Positions 1-8,545 of a stretch of 64,000 nucleotides of DNA are shown here, piece after piece. The stretch covers positions 186,001-250,000 of the forward strand of contig NZ_UTBZ01000026.1 of the NCBI RefSeq assembly GCF_900580865.1, in the 5' to 3' direction. Made by a program: the position numbers and the translations under genes. Source of the DNA: Pseudomonas viridiflava (GTDB lineage: Bacteria; Pseudomonadota; Gammaproteobacteria; Pseudomonadales; Pseudomonadaceae). The notes under the pieces are model-generated. The model did not search any database. It had not been told where the DNA came from and saw nothing but the letters and a program-made list of their open reading frames with translations. How positions within the stretch are numbered: position 1 is the first letter of the stretch; every line of letters starts with the position of its first letter.

Positions 1-310
1 GCGCACGCTGAAGCATCTCCAGACGCTGGCCATGATCGAGGGTGCCGTGGGGCGACGGGGTGAAATAGCGCTCTTCATTATCGAGCACGTCGAGTGATTC
101 GACCTGACGCAAAGCGTTGCGGCGATGGTCGTCGATGACCAGATTGAGCGCGGTGCGGTAAAGAAAGGCCCGGGGTTGCTCGATCGGTGTGTCACTGGAA
201 CGTTCCAGCACCCGCAGATAGGCGTCATGCACCACATCTTCGGCAACCTGACGGTTGCCGAGCTTGGCGTTCAGGAAACACACCAGCTCCCGATAGTAGT
301 TTTCCAACAT
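1..310 (-). CDS. fpvI: FecI-type ECF sigma factor, 5' part only (fpvI position)
   Basis: About 103 N-terminal codons are visible; the gene runs off the left edge. The product starts MLENYYRELVCFLNAKLGNR and continues with a sigma-70 region 2 signature (VAEDVVHDAYLRVLE, then PRAFLYRTALNLVIDDHRR), typical of iron-responsive ECF factors of the FecI group. Start chosen at ATG 310-308 because GGGAG lies just upstream. It is divergent from pvdR, as fpvI is in P. aeruginosa, where FpvI drives transcription of the receptor gene fpvA under control of the anti-sigma factor FpvR. The sequence alone does not separate FpvI from other FecI-like factors; the name rests on position and family. A Fur-like site sits about 100 bp upstream. 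Confidence 0.75.
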   Translation of the reverse strand, partial: MLENYYRELVCFLNAKLGNRQVAEDVVHDAYLRVLERSSDTPIEQPRAFLYRTALNLVIDDHRRNALRQVESLDVLDNEERYFTPSPHGTLDHGQRLEMLQRA

Positions 311-407
311 GACTCCCGGCCGCAAACCTGCGGGTTCTGTCCTTGAGCTCACTGATTTACCGCTGCGCGAAAAGCAGTAGCAAGATAGTGGCAACGTAAG
401 GCGCGTA

Positions 408-427
408 ATTTATAGTAATTCTCATAT
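408..427 (-). promoter_or_regulatory. Putative Fur box upstream of the sigma factor gene
   Basis: Read on the minus strand the site is TATATGAGAATTACTATAAA, which keeps the ATGAGAAT-type half site and AT-rich symmetry of Pseudomonas Fur boxes. It lies about 100 bp upstream of the fpvI-like start and inside the divergent region shared with pvdR. Iron-loaded Fur repression of fpvI is established in P. aeruginosa; here it is inferred from the motif only. Confidence 0.45.
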
Positions 428-500
428 AGATTTAAAGTGGTGTTTGTCGTTGACCGACAAATAGTCCTGCTCTATAGCTGTAACTTCGTGTGTCCGCAGT

Positions 501-524
501 TAAATTCCCCTGCACTTCCATCGT
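501..524 (+). promoter_or_regulatory. PvdS iron-starvation box for pvdR-pvdT-opmQ
   Basis: Exact TAAAT (501-505), 16-base spacer, CGT (522-524), preceded by GT. This is the -35/-10 consensus of PvdS-dependent promoters. It ends 108 bases before the pvdR start. Confidence 0.8.
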
Positions 525-632
525 TTACAGGACAGCTCCCCGTATCTGTCGCACCTTGCGACAGCGTTCAGTGCTGCCCGAACCTGTGTGCCAGCCGAAC
601 GACGGGCCGATTTCCACTGGCCGGAACCCTGC

Positions 633-1805
633 ATGAAACGTCCCCGCCCCGCCCGACGCGCCCTGCTCGTAGTCCTCTGTCTGATCCCCGTTGTTGGCTT
701 TGCCGCATGGCAAATGATGCCGCCGGGCCGGGATAAGTTCGCCACCGTGCAAGTGTCGCGCGGCGATATCGAAAGCAGCGTTACCGCGCTCGGCACCTTA
801 CAACCACGTCGTTATGTGGACGTCGGTGCGCAGGCTTCCGGGCAGATCCAGAAAATCCATGTCGAAGTCGGCGATGTCGTCAAGGAAGGCCAACTGCTGG
901 TGGAAATCGATCCGTCGACGCAAAAGGCCAAACTCGATGCCGGGCGCTTTTCGATCGAAAACCTCAAGGCGCAATTGCAGGAACAACGTGCCCAGCACCA
1001 ATTGGCGCAGCAGAAGTATCAGCGCCAGCAGAGTCTGGCGGCCGGCGGTGCAACCCGCGAGGAAGATGTGCAGACCGCCCGCGCCGAACTGAAAGCCACG
1101 CAAGCACGCATCGACATGTTCCAGGCGCAGATCCGTCAGGCCGAAGCCAGCCTGCGCAGCGATCAGGCCGAGCTCGGCTACACACGGATCTATGCGCCCA
1201 TGGCCGGCACCGTGGTCGCCCTCGATGCCCGCGAAGGCCAGACTCTCAACGCGCAACAGCAGACGCCGCTGATTCTGCGCATCGCCAAGCTGTCACCGAT
1301 GACCGTTTGGGCCGAGGTTTCCGAGGCGGATATCGGCCATGTCAAACCGGGCATGACCGCTTACTTCACCACTCTCAGCGGCGGCAACCGGCGCTGGAGC
1401 AGCACGGTGCGGCAAATCCTGCCGGTGCCGCCAAAACCGCTCGATCAGACCAGCCAGGGCGGCGGCAGCCCGGCCAGCAGCAGTAAAAGCGGCAGCGCCC
1501 GGGTCGTGCTGTACACGGTTTTGCTCGACGTCGATAACGCCGACAACGCACTGATGGCGGAGATGACCACCCAGGTATTCTTCGTCGCCAATCAGGCCAG
1601 GGATGTCCTCACCGCCCCGGTGGCTGCCCTGCAAGGCAGCGACAAGGCCAACCTGCAGACCGCGCAGGTGGTTGCCGTCAATGGCAAGATCGAGTCTCGC
1701 GAAGTGCATACGGGTATCAGTGACCGGCTCAAGGTGCAGATTCTCGATGGCCTGAGCGAAGGTGATCACCTGCTGATCGGCCCGGCTGACGGCAACGGGG
1801 GTTAA
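633..1805 (+). CDS. pvdR: PvdR, periplasmic adaptor of the PvdRT-OpmQ pyoverdine efflux pump
   Basis: A 390-residue MacA-type membrane fusion protein, matching the known PvdR length (about 391). An N-terminal membrane anchor (residues about 9-28, RALLVVLCLIPVVGFAAW) is followed by a lipoyl half-motif (GQIQKIHVEVGDVVKEGQLL), a long coiled-coil hairpin rich in Q/A/E (residues about 95-175), the second lipoyl half (YAPMAGTVVALDAREGQTL) and a beta-barrel. Start at ATG 633 rather than 588 because the hydrophobic anchor then follows directly and GGAA is upstream. It joins inner-membrane PvdT to OpmQ for export or recycling of pyoverdine from the periplasm. It heads the operon, with pvdT starting immediately after its stop codon. 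Confidence 0.92.
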   Translation: MKRPRPARRALLVVLCLIPVVGFAAWQMMPPGRDKFATVQVSRGDIESSVTALGTLQPRRYVDVGAQASGQIQKIHVEVGDVVKEGQLLVEIDPSTQKAKLDAGRFSIENLKAQLQEQRAQHQLAQQKYQRQQSLAAGGATREEDVQTARAELKATQARIDMFQAQIRQAEASLRSDQAELGYTRIYAPMAGTVVALDAREGQTLNAQQQTPLILRIAKLSPMTVWAEVSEADIGHVKPGMTAYFTTLSGGNRRWSSTVRQILPVPPKPLDQTSQGGGSPASSSKSGSARVVLYTVLLDVDNADNALMAEMTTQVFFVANQARDVLTAPVAALQGSDKANLQTAQVVAVNGKIESREVHTGISDRLKVQILDGLSEGDHLLIGPADGNGG

Positions 1806-3779
1806 ATGCAAACGCCCCTGATCGACCTGCAGGACATCCGCAAATCCTACGGCGGCGGCGACGCGCCTGAAGTTCACGTGCTGCGCGGTATCGACCTGTC
1901 GATCCATGCCGGTGAGTTCGTGGCGATTGTTGGCGCCTCAGGCTCCGGTAAATCGACGCTGATGAACATCCTCGGATGCCTCGACCGACCGACGTCCGGT
2001 GAATACCGTTTCGCCGGGGAAAACGTCGCCGGCCTCGACAGCGACGAACTGGCATGGCTGCGCCGCGAAGCCTTTGGTTTCGTGTTTCAGGGCTACCACC
2101 TGATTCCGTCCGGTTCGGCCCAGGAAAACGTCGAAATGCCGGCGATCTATGCCGGCACGCCCGCCGCCGAACGTCATGCCCGCGCCGCCGCCCTGCTCGA
2201 CCGTCTCGGCCTCGCCTCACGCACCGGCAACCGTCCGCACCAGCTCTCCGGCGGTCAGCAACAACGGGTGTCGATTGCCCGCGCCTTGATGAACGGCGGC
2301 CACATCATTCTTGCCGACGAACCCACCGGCGCCCTCGACAGCCACAGCGGCAAAGAAGTCATGGCGCTGCTCGACGAACTGGCAGGTCAAGGTCATGTGG
2401 TGATCCTGATTACCCATGATCGCGAAGTCGCGGCACGGGCCAAACGCATCATCGAAATCCGCGATGGCCTGATCATCAGCGACAGCGCCAAAGACAACCC
2501 TCACGCCCAGACCAGCGCCAACCCCGGCGCCTTGCAAGCCGTCGATTTGCGCAAACGTCTGGCCGAGGGTGCCGAGGCCACCGGGGCCTGGAAAGGCGAA
2601 CTGGTGGACGCCTTGCACGCCGCCTGGCGCGTCATGTGGATCAACCGCTTCCGCACGGCGCTGACCCTGCTCGGCATCATCATCGGCGTGGCCTCGGTGG
2701 TGGTGATGCTCGCGGTCGGCGAAGGCAGCAAGCGTCAGGTCATGGCGCAAATGGGCGCGTTCGGCTCCAACATTCTGTATCTCAGCGGCTCGGCACCGAA
2801 CCCGCGCACACCGCCGGGAATCATCACGCTGGACGACGTCCGCGCGGTGGCGAGCCTGCCGCAAGTGCAACGGATCATGCCGGTCATCGGCGCCGAAGCC
2901 GGTGTGCGCTACGGCAACGTCGACCACTTGAGTTACGTCGGCGGCAATGACACCAACTTCCCGGCCATCTTCAACTGGCCAGTGGTTCAGGGCAGCTACT
3001 TCACCGAGAAGGACGAACAAAACGCTTCGGCCGTGGCCGTGATCGGCCACAAGGTCCGCAACAAATTGCTCAAGGACGTCGCCAACCCGATCGGCCAATA
3101 CATCCTGATCGAAAACGTACCCTTCCAGGTCGTCGGCGTCTTGGCAGAAAAAGGCGCCAGCTCCGGTGATTCCGACAGTGACGACCGCATCGCCGTGCCT
3201 TACTCGGCAGCCAGCGTGCGCCTGTTCGGCACGCGCGATCCTGAGTACGTAGCGATTGCCGCTGCCGATGCACGCAAGGTCAAGGAAGCCGAGCACGCCA
3301 TCGAACAACTGATGCTGCGCCTGCACAACGGCAAAAAGGATTTCGAGCTGACCAACAACGCCGCAATGATTCAGGCCGAGGCGCGCACGCAGAACACCCT
3401 GTCGCTGATGCTCGGTTCGATTGCCGCGATTTCGCTACTGGTCGGCGGCATCGGCGTAATGAACATCATGCTGATGACCGTGCGCGAGCGTACCCGCGAA
3501 ATCGGTATCCGCATGGCCACCGGTGCGCGTCAGCGCGACATCCTGCGCCAGTTCCTCACCGAAGCCGTGATGCTCTCGGTGGTCGGCGGCATCGCCGGGA
3601 TCGCCCTAGCGCTGATCGTCGGTGGCGTATTGATCCTCAGCGAAGTCGCCGTGGCATTTTCGTTGATCGCGGTGCTCGGCGCCTTCGGCTGCGCCCTTAT
3701 GACCGGTGTTGTCTTCGGCTTCATGCCGGCCCGCAAAGCTGCCCGGCTCGACCCGGTCACGGCCCTTACCAGTGAATGA
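1806..3779 (+). CDS. pvdT: PvdT, MacB-type ABC transporter of the pyoverdine efflux pump
   Basis: 657 residues with an N-terminal ATPase domain fused to a membrane domain, as in MacB. Walker [10 protein letters not shown] is at about residue 43, signature [15 protein letters not shown] at about 146, and Walker [13 protein letters not shown] at about 165. One transmembrane helix follows the ATPase (about 283-303), then a large periplasmic domain and three C-terminal helices starting near residue 535. MacB-family pumps use ATP hydrolysis to move periplasmic cargo through an adaptor and an outer-membrane channel, not to cross the inner membrane. Start ATG directly abuts the pvdR stop, and opmQ begins 7 bases downstream, so the three subunits are cotranscribed. 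Confidence 0.93.
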   Translation: MQTPLIDLQDIRKSYGGGDAPEVHVLRGIDLSIHAGEFVAIVGASGSGKSTLMNILGCLDRPTSGEYRFAGENVAGLDSDELAWLRREAFGFVFQGYHLIPSGSAQENVEMPAIYAGTPAAERHARAAALLDRLGLASRTGNRPHQLSGGQQQRVSIARALMNGGHIILADEPTGALDSHSGKEVMALLDELAGQGHVVILITHDREVAARAKRIIEIRDGLIISDSAKDNPHAQTSANPGALQAVDLRKRLAEGAEATGAWKGELVDALHAAWRVMWINRFRTALTLLGIIIGVASVVVMLAVGEGSKRQVMAQMGAFGSNILYLSGSAPNPRTPPGIITLDDVRAVASLPQVQRIMPVIGAEAGVRYGNVDHLSYVGGNDTNFPAIFNWPVVQGSYFTEKDEQNASAVAVIGHKVRNKLLKDVANPIGQYILIENVPFQVVGVLAEKGASSGDSDSDDRIAVPYSAASVRLFGTRDPEYVAIAAADARKVKEAEHAIEQLMLRLHNGKKDFELTNNAAMIQAEARTQNTLSLMLGSIAAISLLVGGIGVMNIMLMTVRERTREIGIRMATGARQRDILRQFLTEAVMLSVVGGIAGIALALIVGGVLILSEVAVAFSLIAVLGAFGCALMTGVVFGFMPARKAARLDPVTALTSE

Positions 3780-3786
3780 TCGATCT

Positions 3787-5181
3787 ATGAAACCGCGCCT
3801 CAGTTTGTTGACCGTGTGCCTGATCCTCAGCGCCTGCGGCAGTCCCGTGCAGCGCCCGGACAGTGGCGTGCAAGCGCCTGCTGCCTGGCAATCGCCGCAC
3901 CACGCGAGCATCACTCGCAACGACCCGCAGTGGTGGACGCAGTTCGGCAGCCCGCAACTGGATCGCCTGATCGACCAGGCGCGTGTCGGCAGCTTCGACC
4001 TTGCCGCGGCGGTTGCCCGAGTGCGCCAGGCGCAGGCCAGCACGGTGATTGCCGGCGGCTCGTTGCTACCAGAGATCAAGGCCGGGCTCAATGCCAATCG
4101 GCAGAAACTGTTGCGTGGCAATGGCTACAGCCAGCTCGATGCCGACAGCAGCAACAAGGCTGTGGACTACTTCGATGCCAGCTTGAGCGCCACGTATGAA
4201 ATCGATTTCTGGGGCGGCAAACGCGCCTCTCGCGACAGTGCGCGATTTGCATTGCAGGCCAGCGAGTTCGATCGGGCGACCGTTGAACTGACCCTGCTCA
4301 GCAGCGTCGCCAGCACGTATGCGCAAACCCTGTCGTTGCGCGAGCAGAGCCGCATCGCCGAACTGAATCTGGCCAACGCACAGAGCGTGTTGAAACTGGT
4401 GCAGACGCGCTTTGATTCGGGTTCGGCCACCGCACTGGAACTGGCGCAGCAGAAAAGCCTGGTCGCGGCCCAGCAACGGCAATTGCCGCTGGTGCAACAA
4501 CAGGCGCAGGACGCACTGATCAGCCTCGCTGCCCTGCTCGGTCAACCGGTACAGCAGTTGGCGGCCAACCAGGAATCGTTCGATCGCCTGCAATGGCCGG
4601 GGATTGGCAGTGGCGTGCCCAGCGATTTGCTCACCCGCCGCCCCGACATTGCCCGCGCCGAAGCGCAACTGGCCGCCGCCCGGGCCGACGTCAAAGTCGC
4701 CCGCGCCGCCATGCTGCCCACCGTCACCCTGACAGCGCAGATAGGCTCGGGGGCCAACCAGTTTGACGACTTGATCCGCAGCCCTTTCTACAACCTGACC
4801 GCCGGCCTGCTCGCACCGGTCTTCAACAACGGCCGCCTGAGCGCTGAGCGCGACAAGGCCACCGCGCGTCAGGAAGAACTGCTGCAGAGCTATCGCGGCG
4901 CGATCATCAACGGTTTTGCCGACGTCGAGAAAGCCCTCAACAGCATTCGCGGCCTCGATGAACAACGCCAGTGGCAGAGCGAAGAACTGAATCAGGCGCA
5001 GACCGCGTTCAACATTGCCCAGAGCCGTTATCAGGCGGGCGCCGAAGATTTGCTGACCGTGCTGGAAACCCAACGCACGCTGTATGCGGCGCAGGACCTG
5101 AATGTGCAACTAAGGCTGTCGCGGATGCAGGCGAGCATTGCCTTGTACAAGGCGCTTGGGGGTGGGTGGCAGGCTTTGTAA
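3787..5181 (+). CDS. opmQ: OpmQ, outer-membrane channel lipoprotein of PvdRT-OpmQ
   Basis: 464-residue TolC/NodT-type outer membrane factor. The N-terminus is a lipoprotein signal (MKPRLSLLTVCLILSAC) with lipobox LSAC, so Cys17 would be acylated. Two OEP repeats follow, with the characteristic segments WWTQFGSPQLDRLIDQA, GEVDF-like ATYEIDFWGGKR and the conserved LLTRRPDIARAEAQLAAARADV. Start at ATG 3787 is chosen over the upstream in-frame ATG at 3706 because only this gives the lipoprotein signal and it clears pvdT. Last gene of the pvdRT-opmQ operon; it converges with pvdP across a REP pair. Confidence 0.92.
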   Translation: MKPRLSLLTVCLILSACGSPVQRPDSGVQAPAAWQSPHHASITRNDPQWWTQFGSPQLDRLIDQARVGSFDLAAAVARVRQAQASTVIAGGSLLPEIKAGLNANRQKLLRGNGYSQLDADSSNKAVDYFDASLSATYEIDFWGGKRASRDSARFALQASEFDRATVELTLLSSVASTYAQTLSLREQSRIAELNLANAQSVLKLVQTRFDSGSATALELAQQKSLVAAQQRQLPLVQQQAQDALISLAALLGQPVQQLAANQESFDRLQWPGIGSGVPSDLLTRRPDIARAEAQLAAARADVKVARAAMLPTVTLTAQIGSGANQFDDLIRSPFYNLTAGLLAPVFNNGRLSAERDKATARQEELLQSYRGAIINGFADVEKALNSIRGLDEQRQWQSEELNQAQTAFNIAQSRYQAGAEDLLTVLETQRTLYAAQDLNVQLRLSRMQASIALYKALGGGWQAL

Positions 5182-5200
5182 TTGCGCAGCCTGTCAGGCC

Positions 5201-5287
5201 GCTTTCGCGAGCAGGCTCGCTCCCACATTTGACCGAGTTCCTTCAGTAGGAACGAGATCCAATGTGGGAGCGAGCCTGCTCGCGAAG
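5201..5287. repeat. Inverted pair of REP elements
   Basis: Left copy 5201-5230 (TTTCGCGAGCAGGCTCGCTC) and right copy 5261-5287 in the opposite orientation, each itself palindromic around GAGCNNGCTC. They lie between the converging ends of opmQ and pvdP, where such pairs commonly act as transcript-end hairpins. No separate U-tract terminator is seen here. Confidence 0.9.
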
Positions 5288-5302
5288 AACGGTGACGCGG
5301 TC

Positions 5303-6922
5303 TCAGACCGAGGTCTGTTTCGGCTTGAGATTGCGCGCATACCACGGGCGTTGCGGCACGCGGCGGAACAGGTTGGCGAGTTTCTTTTCGTCTTCGCCGA
5401 AGGTGATGCGCAGCGCCAGCTTCATGGTTTCCGGATCCATTTCCACCGACCGGCCCACCTGCAAACCCGGCGTGGTGCTGCAACCGTGGGTGTCCGGCCC
5501 CAGCCACGGATCTGCGACTTCGACCCAGCGCCCCGACGCGAACCACTTCACACCGTTGACCTCGAGGCGCGTGACCTGACCGGGATGGAAGCGCTCGTGC
5601 GCCCGGAACCAATCCTCGACACGATCATCGATCCAGCCATGGAAATGCCAGAACACCGGATTCACATGGGAGGAGAACGGGTCACCGAGAAAGTCGTTTT
5701 CCGGGGCGAACCAGCGCGCGGCAAAGTCGTCGAGATCCCGCGCCATAGGCACCGGCTGACCGTTGGAAGGGTCGCGTGGCACCGACGCCCAGCGCATGTG
5801 CAGCCAGTCGTGCAGACCGAGCTCCACTTCCGAGCCGAACTGGCCCAAGGTCAGTTTCGACAGATACTGCGGATCACGGTACTGCGACTCCCAGACTTCA
5901 AAATTGCTTTGATAGGTCTCGGCGGTTTTCAGGTCGCTGACCCACTGGGTGTATTCATCATCTTCAGCCGCCAGCCACGTTGGCGGCAGCGCCGTGCCAT
6001 CGTGGTTGTCGAAGTAGCGCGCGAAGCCCTGGCGATCGCGGATCAACTCCGGTTGCGGCAATGGAAAGAACTGCCACGACGGCAGATCCATCATCGAGCG
6101 TGCCGTGCCGAGCATGTGCCTGTGCATGAAAAAGAAATCGATACCGGAGCCGTTACGATCCTTGTGCTCGCCACGGGCGTCACGCTCCATGTCACGCGGT
6201 CCGGGCTGCCAGCCAAGCCCGCGCAAGGCGTTGCGCTTGTCCTCGGACAGGGTGTGCCACTTGTCACGGGTGGCGTGCCAGACCTGATGGAACAGACGAT
6301 GTTCCGGCGACACCAGCCACGCCAGCAACGGCGCATTCAGCGGGGTGCGCTGACGCGCTTCGGGAAACAGGCATTTCACTGCAATGAAGCGATTGTCCTC
6401 GGCCGGCAAAGCCAACGCCCGGTCGAGACGCTGCACCGTGCCGCTGAGCGTGCCACTGCCAGCGTTGCCGAAATCGGCCCAGACCTCGTCGAGGATCATG
6501 TTCAGTTCGTAATCGACGCGTCCGTCAGTACCGAGCAAACGCCAACTGAGTTTCGCAGCCTCTGCCCCGGCCAGATCGCCAAGAATTCGGTAACGAGGTG
6601 TTTCGTCACTGCGCAAACGCTCGGCGGTGTCGAGAAAGCCGTTCACGCCCCGGCCCTTCTGGCCGATGTCGAGAAACACTTCCAGCCCCTGCGTCGGCAA
6701 GCCATCCAGACCGGCGTCAGTGCCGACGAAGCGGATCTTCCAGACCCCGCGCAAGGCGTTGGCCAAGCGCTGCCCGGCCACGTCAGCGACATCGAACGAC
6801 GCCTCACCCGGAGTGATCGTCGGGTCAGGCTTCGTCCATTCACGATGCCCGAAATAAGCCGCAGGCACGGCAGCGCCGGTCAACGCCAGGCCTGCCATGA
6901 ACCATCGTCGAGAAATCCTCAT
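5303..6922 (-). CDS. pvdP: PvdP, periplasmic tyrosinase completing the pyoverdine chromophore
   Basis: 539 residues, close to the known PvdP length (about 544). The N-terminus carries a Tat signal (MRISRRWFMAGLALTGAAV, twin Arg at 5-6), so the folded enzyme is exported to the periplasm. Copper-tyrosinase-like His motifs are visible: HDWLHMRW near residue 370 and NPVFWHFHGWIDDRVEDWF near 420. PvdP oxidises the D-Tyr/Dab-derived ring of dihydropyoverdine to the fluorescent chromophore. Start at ATG 6922 is preferred over 6961 or 6943: it places the Tat motif at the N-terminus, has AGGTAGGG upstream, and leaves room for the transcription start implied by the IS box. It is a single-gene unit convergent with opmQ and divergent from pvdM. 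Confidence 0.92.
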   Translation of the reverse strand: MRISRRWFMAGLALTGAAVPAAYFGHREWTKPDPTITPGEASFDVADVAGQRLANALRGVWKIRFVGTDAGLDGLPTQGLEVFLDIGQKGRGVNGFLDTAERLRSDETPRYRILGDLAGAEAAKLSWRLLGTDGRVDYELNMILDEVWADFGNAGSGTLSGTVQRLDRALALPAEDNRFIAVKCLFPEARQRTPLNAPLLAWLVSPEHRLFHQVWHATRDKWHTLSEDKRNALRGLGWQPGPRDMERDARGEHKDRNGSGIDFFFMHRHMLGTARSMMDLPSWQFFPLPQPELIRDRQGFARYFDNHDGTALPPTWLAAEDDEYTQWVSDLKTAETYQSNFEVWESQYRDPQYLSKLTLGQFGSEVELGLHDWLHMRWASVPRDPSNGQPVPMARDLDDFAARWFAPENDFLGDPFSSHVNPVFWHFHGWIDDRVEDWFRAHERFHPGQVTRLEVNGVKWFASGRWVEVADPWLGPDTHGCSTTPGLQVGRSVEMDPETMKLALRITFGEDEKKLANLFRRVPQRPWYARNLKPKQTSV

Positions 6923-6967
6923 TGCCCTACCTGTGTCAGCCATGAAGCAGGCTTTATCCAAGCTAGA

Positions 6968-6991
6968 ACGTTTGCTGCGCGGGTAAATTTA
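6968..6991 (-). promoter_or_regulatory. PvdS iron-starvation box for pvdP
   Basis: On the minus strand: TAAAT (6991-6987), 16-base spacer, CGT (6970-6968). Exact match to the PvdS consensus, 45 bases upstream of the chosen pvdP start. Confidence 0.8.
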
Positions 6992-7001
6992 TGTGGGTTT
7001 G

Positions 7002-7076
7002 CAAAGATCGCAGCCTTCGGCAGCACCTATATGGAATGTATCTGCCTCCAGGAGCTGCCGAAGGCTGCGATCTTTT
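7002..7076. repeat. Inverted repeat of the GATCGCAGCCTTCGGCAGC family
   Basis: Arms at 7002-7027 and 7049-7076 are inverted copies of a dispersed repeat, AAAGATCGCAGCCTTCGGCA on one strand. The same repeat recurs at 15194-15265. It lies between the divergent pvdP and pvdM promoters without overlapping either IS box. Confidence 0.85.
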
Positions 7077-7088
7077 AACCCGACGACC

Positions 7089-7112
7089 TAAATTCCACGG
7101 CCATTCACTCGT
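7089..7112 (+). promoter_or_regulatory. PvdS iron-starvation box for pvdM-pvdN-pvdO
   Basis: CCTAAAT with TAAAT at 7089-7093, a 16-base spacer and CGT at 7110-7112. Exact consensus, 56 bases before the pvdM start codon. Confidence 0.8.
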
Positions 7113-7168
7113 TCTTCCCAGATAGCAAAGGCCTCTGCGCCTGCACCTCGACGGCGAACCTGACTGAG

Positions 7169-8545
7169 ATGGCAATGACAAAACCACGTTCGAAAAAGGC
7201 TCTTTTCATTGGCCTGCCGCTGGCTCTGGCGATCAGTGCCGGCGCCGCTTTCGCGGTCTGGGATATCTGGTTCAAGGACAATCCCGGTTATCCGCACAAG
7301 GTCATGCAGCAGGCCGAAGCGCTGCACGAACACATGCTCTCGTTCGACAGTCACATCACCGTCACCCAGGATTTCGGCACCACCGGTAATGAAGTCGACA
7401 AGGACGGCAGTGGCCAGTTCGACCTGGTCAAAGCCAACCGTGGGCGCCTGTCCGGTGCGGCGTTGACGATTTTCGGCTGGCCGGAAATCTGGAACGGCGC
7501 CAACGCCCCGCACAAACCTACCGCCGGTTTCGTCGACGAAGCGCGCAATCAGCAGGAAATCCGCTACAAGATCATTTCCGGCATGGTCCGCGACTTCCCC
7601 AATCAGGTCGGGATCGCCTATACACCCGCCGATTTCCGCCGCCTGCACGGCGAAGGCAAGTTTGCGATTTTCATCAGCATGCTCAACGCCTACCCGCTCG
7701 GCCACGACCTCAACCTGCTGGATCTGTGGACGGCGCGCGGCATGCGCATGTTTGGCTTCAGCTACATCGGCAACAACGACTGGGCTGATTCGTCGCGGCC
7801 GCTGCCGTTTTTCAATGATTCGCCGGACGCCCTCGATGGCCTGTCGGATCTGGGCAAGCAAGCGGTCAAGCGCCTCAACGACCTTGGCGTAATCATCGAT
7901 GTCTCGCAGATGTCGACCAAGGCCCTGGAGCAAGTCGCGCAACTGAGCCGCACACCTTTGGTGGCGTCGCACTCGGCACCACGGGCGATGGTGGATATCC
8001 CGCGCAACCTCAGCGACAAGGAATTGCAGCTGATCAAGAACAGCGGTGGCGTGGTGCAGATCGTCGGCTTCTCGCAGTACCTGCGCCCGCTGACCCAAGG
8101 CACCCAGGACAAGCTCAACGAACTGCGCAAACGCTATGACCTGCCACCGCTGCCGAACCTGGCCATGGCGTTGATGCCGGGCGACCCGATCATCGCCGCG
8201 TGGTCCGAGCAGAAATTCGGCGAATACGCCGGCCAGCTCTACGCCATCCTCGAAGAGGAGCCGAAAGCCAGCCTCAAGGACTTGGGCGACGCCATCGATT
8301 ACACGGTGCGCAAGATCGGCATCGACCACGTCGGCATCAGTTCGGACTTCAACGAAGGTGGCGGCGTCAAAGGCTGGGAGAACGTCGGCGAGATCCGCAA
8401 CGTCACCGCCGAACTGATTTCACGCGGCTACTCCGAAGCTGACATTGCCAAGCTGTGGGGCGGCAACTTCCTGCGCGTCTGGGATCAGGTCGAGAAGTCT
8501 GCCAAACCGGCGCTGGCCACTGCTCGGGATGCCGTCAAGCCATGA
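7169..8545 (+). CDS. pvdM: PvdM, periplasmic dipeptidase-like protein of pyoverdine maturation
   Basis: 458 residues. An N-terminal signal anchor (KKALFIGLPLALAISAGAAFA, residues about 9-29) is followed by a membrane-dipeptidase (renal dipeptidase, amidohydrolase-fold) domain with the early metal motif SFDSHITV, a central GVIIDVSQMS segment and VASHSAPRA, and the late GIDHVGISSDFN motif. In the pyoverdine pathway PvdM is needed in the periplasm for the tyrosinase step of PvdP; its chemistry is not settled. ATG at 7169 or 7175 could serve as start and no strong Shine-Dalgarno is seen. The stop codon overlaps the pvdN start (ATGA at 8542-8545), so the two are translationally coupled. Confidence 0.9.
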   Translation: MAMTKPRSKKALFIGLPLALAISAGAAFAVWDIWFKDNPGYPHKVMQQAEALHEHMLSFDSHITVTQDFGTTGNEVDKDGSGQFDLVKANRGRLSGAALTIFGWPEIWNGANAPHKPTAGFVDEARNQQEIRYKIISGMVRDFPNQVGIAYTPADFRRLHGEGKFAIFISMLNAYPLGHDLNLLDLWTARGMRMFGFSYIGNNDWADSSRPLPFFNDSPDALDGLSDLGKQAVKRLNDLGVIIDVSQMSTKALEQVAQLSRTPLVASHSAPRAMVDIPRNLSDKELQLIKNSGGVVQIVGFSQYLRPLTQGTQDKLNELRKRYDLPPLPNLAMALMPGDPIIAAWSEQKFGEYAGQLYAILEEEPKASLKDLGDAIDYTVRKIGIDHVGISSDFNEGGGVKGWENVGEIRNVTAELISRGYSEADIAKLWGGNFLRVWDQVEKSAKPALATARDAVKP

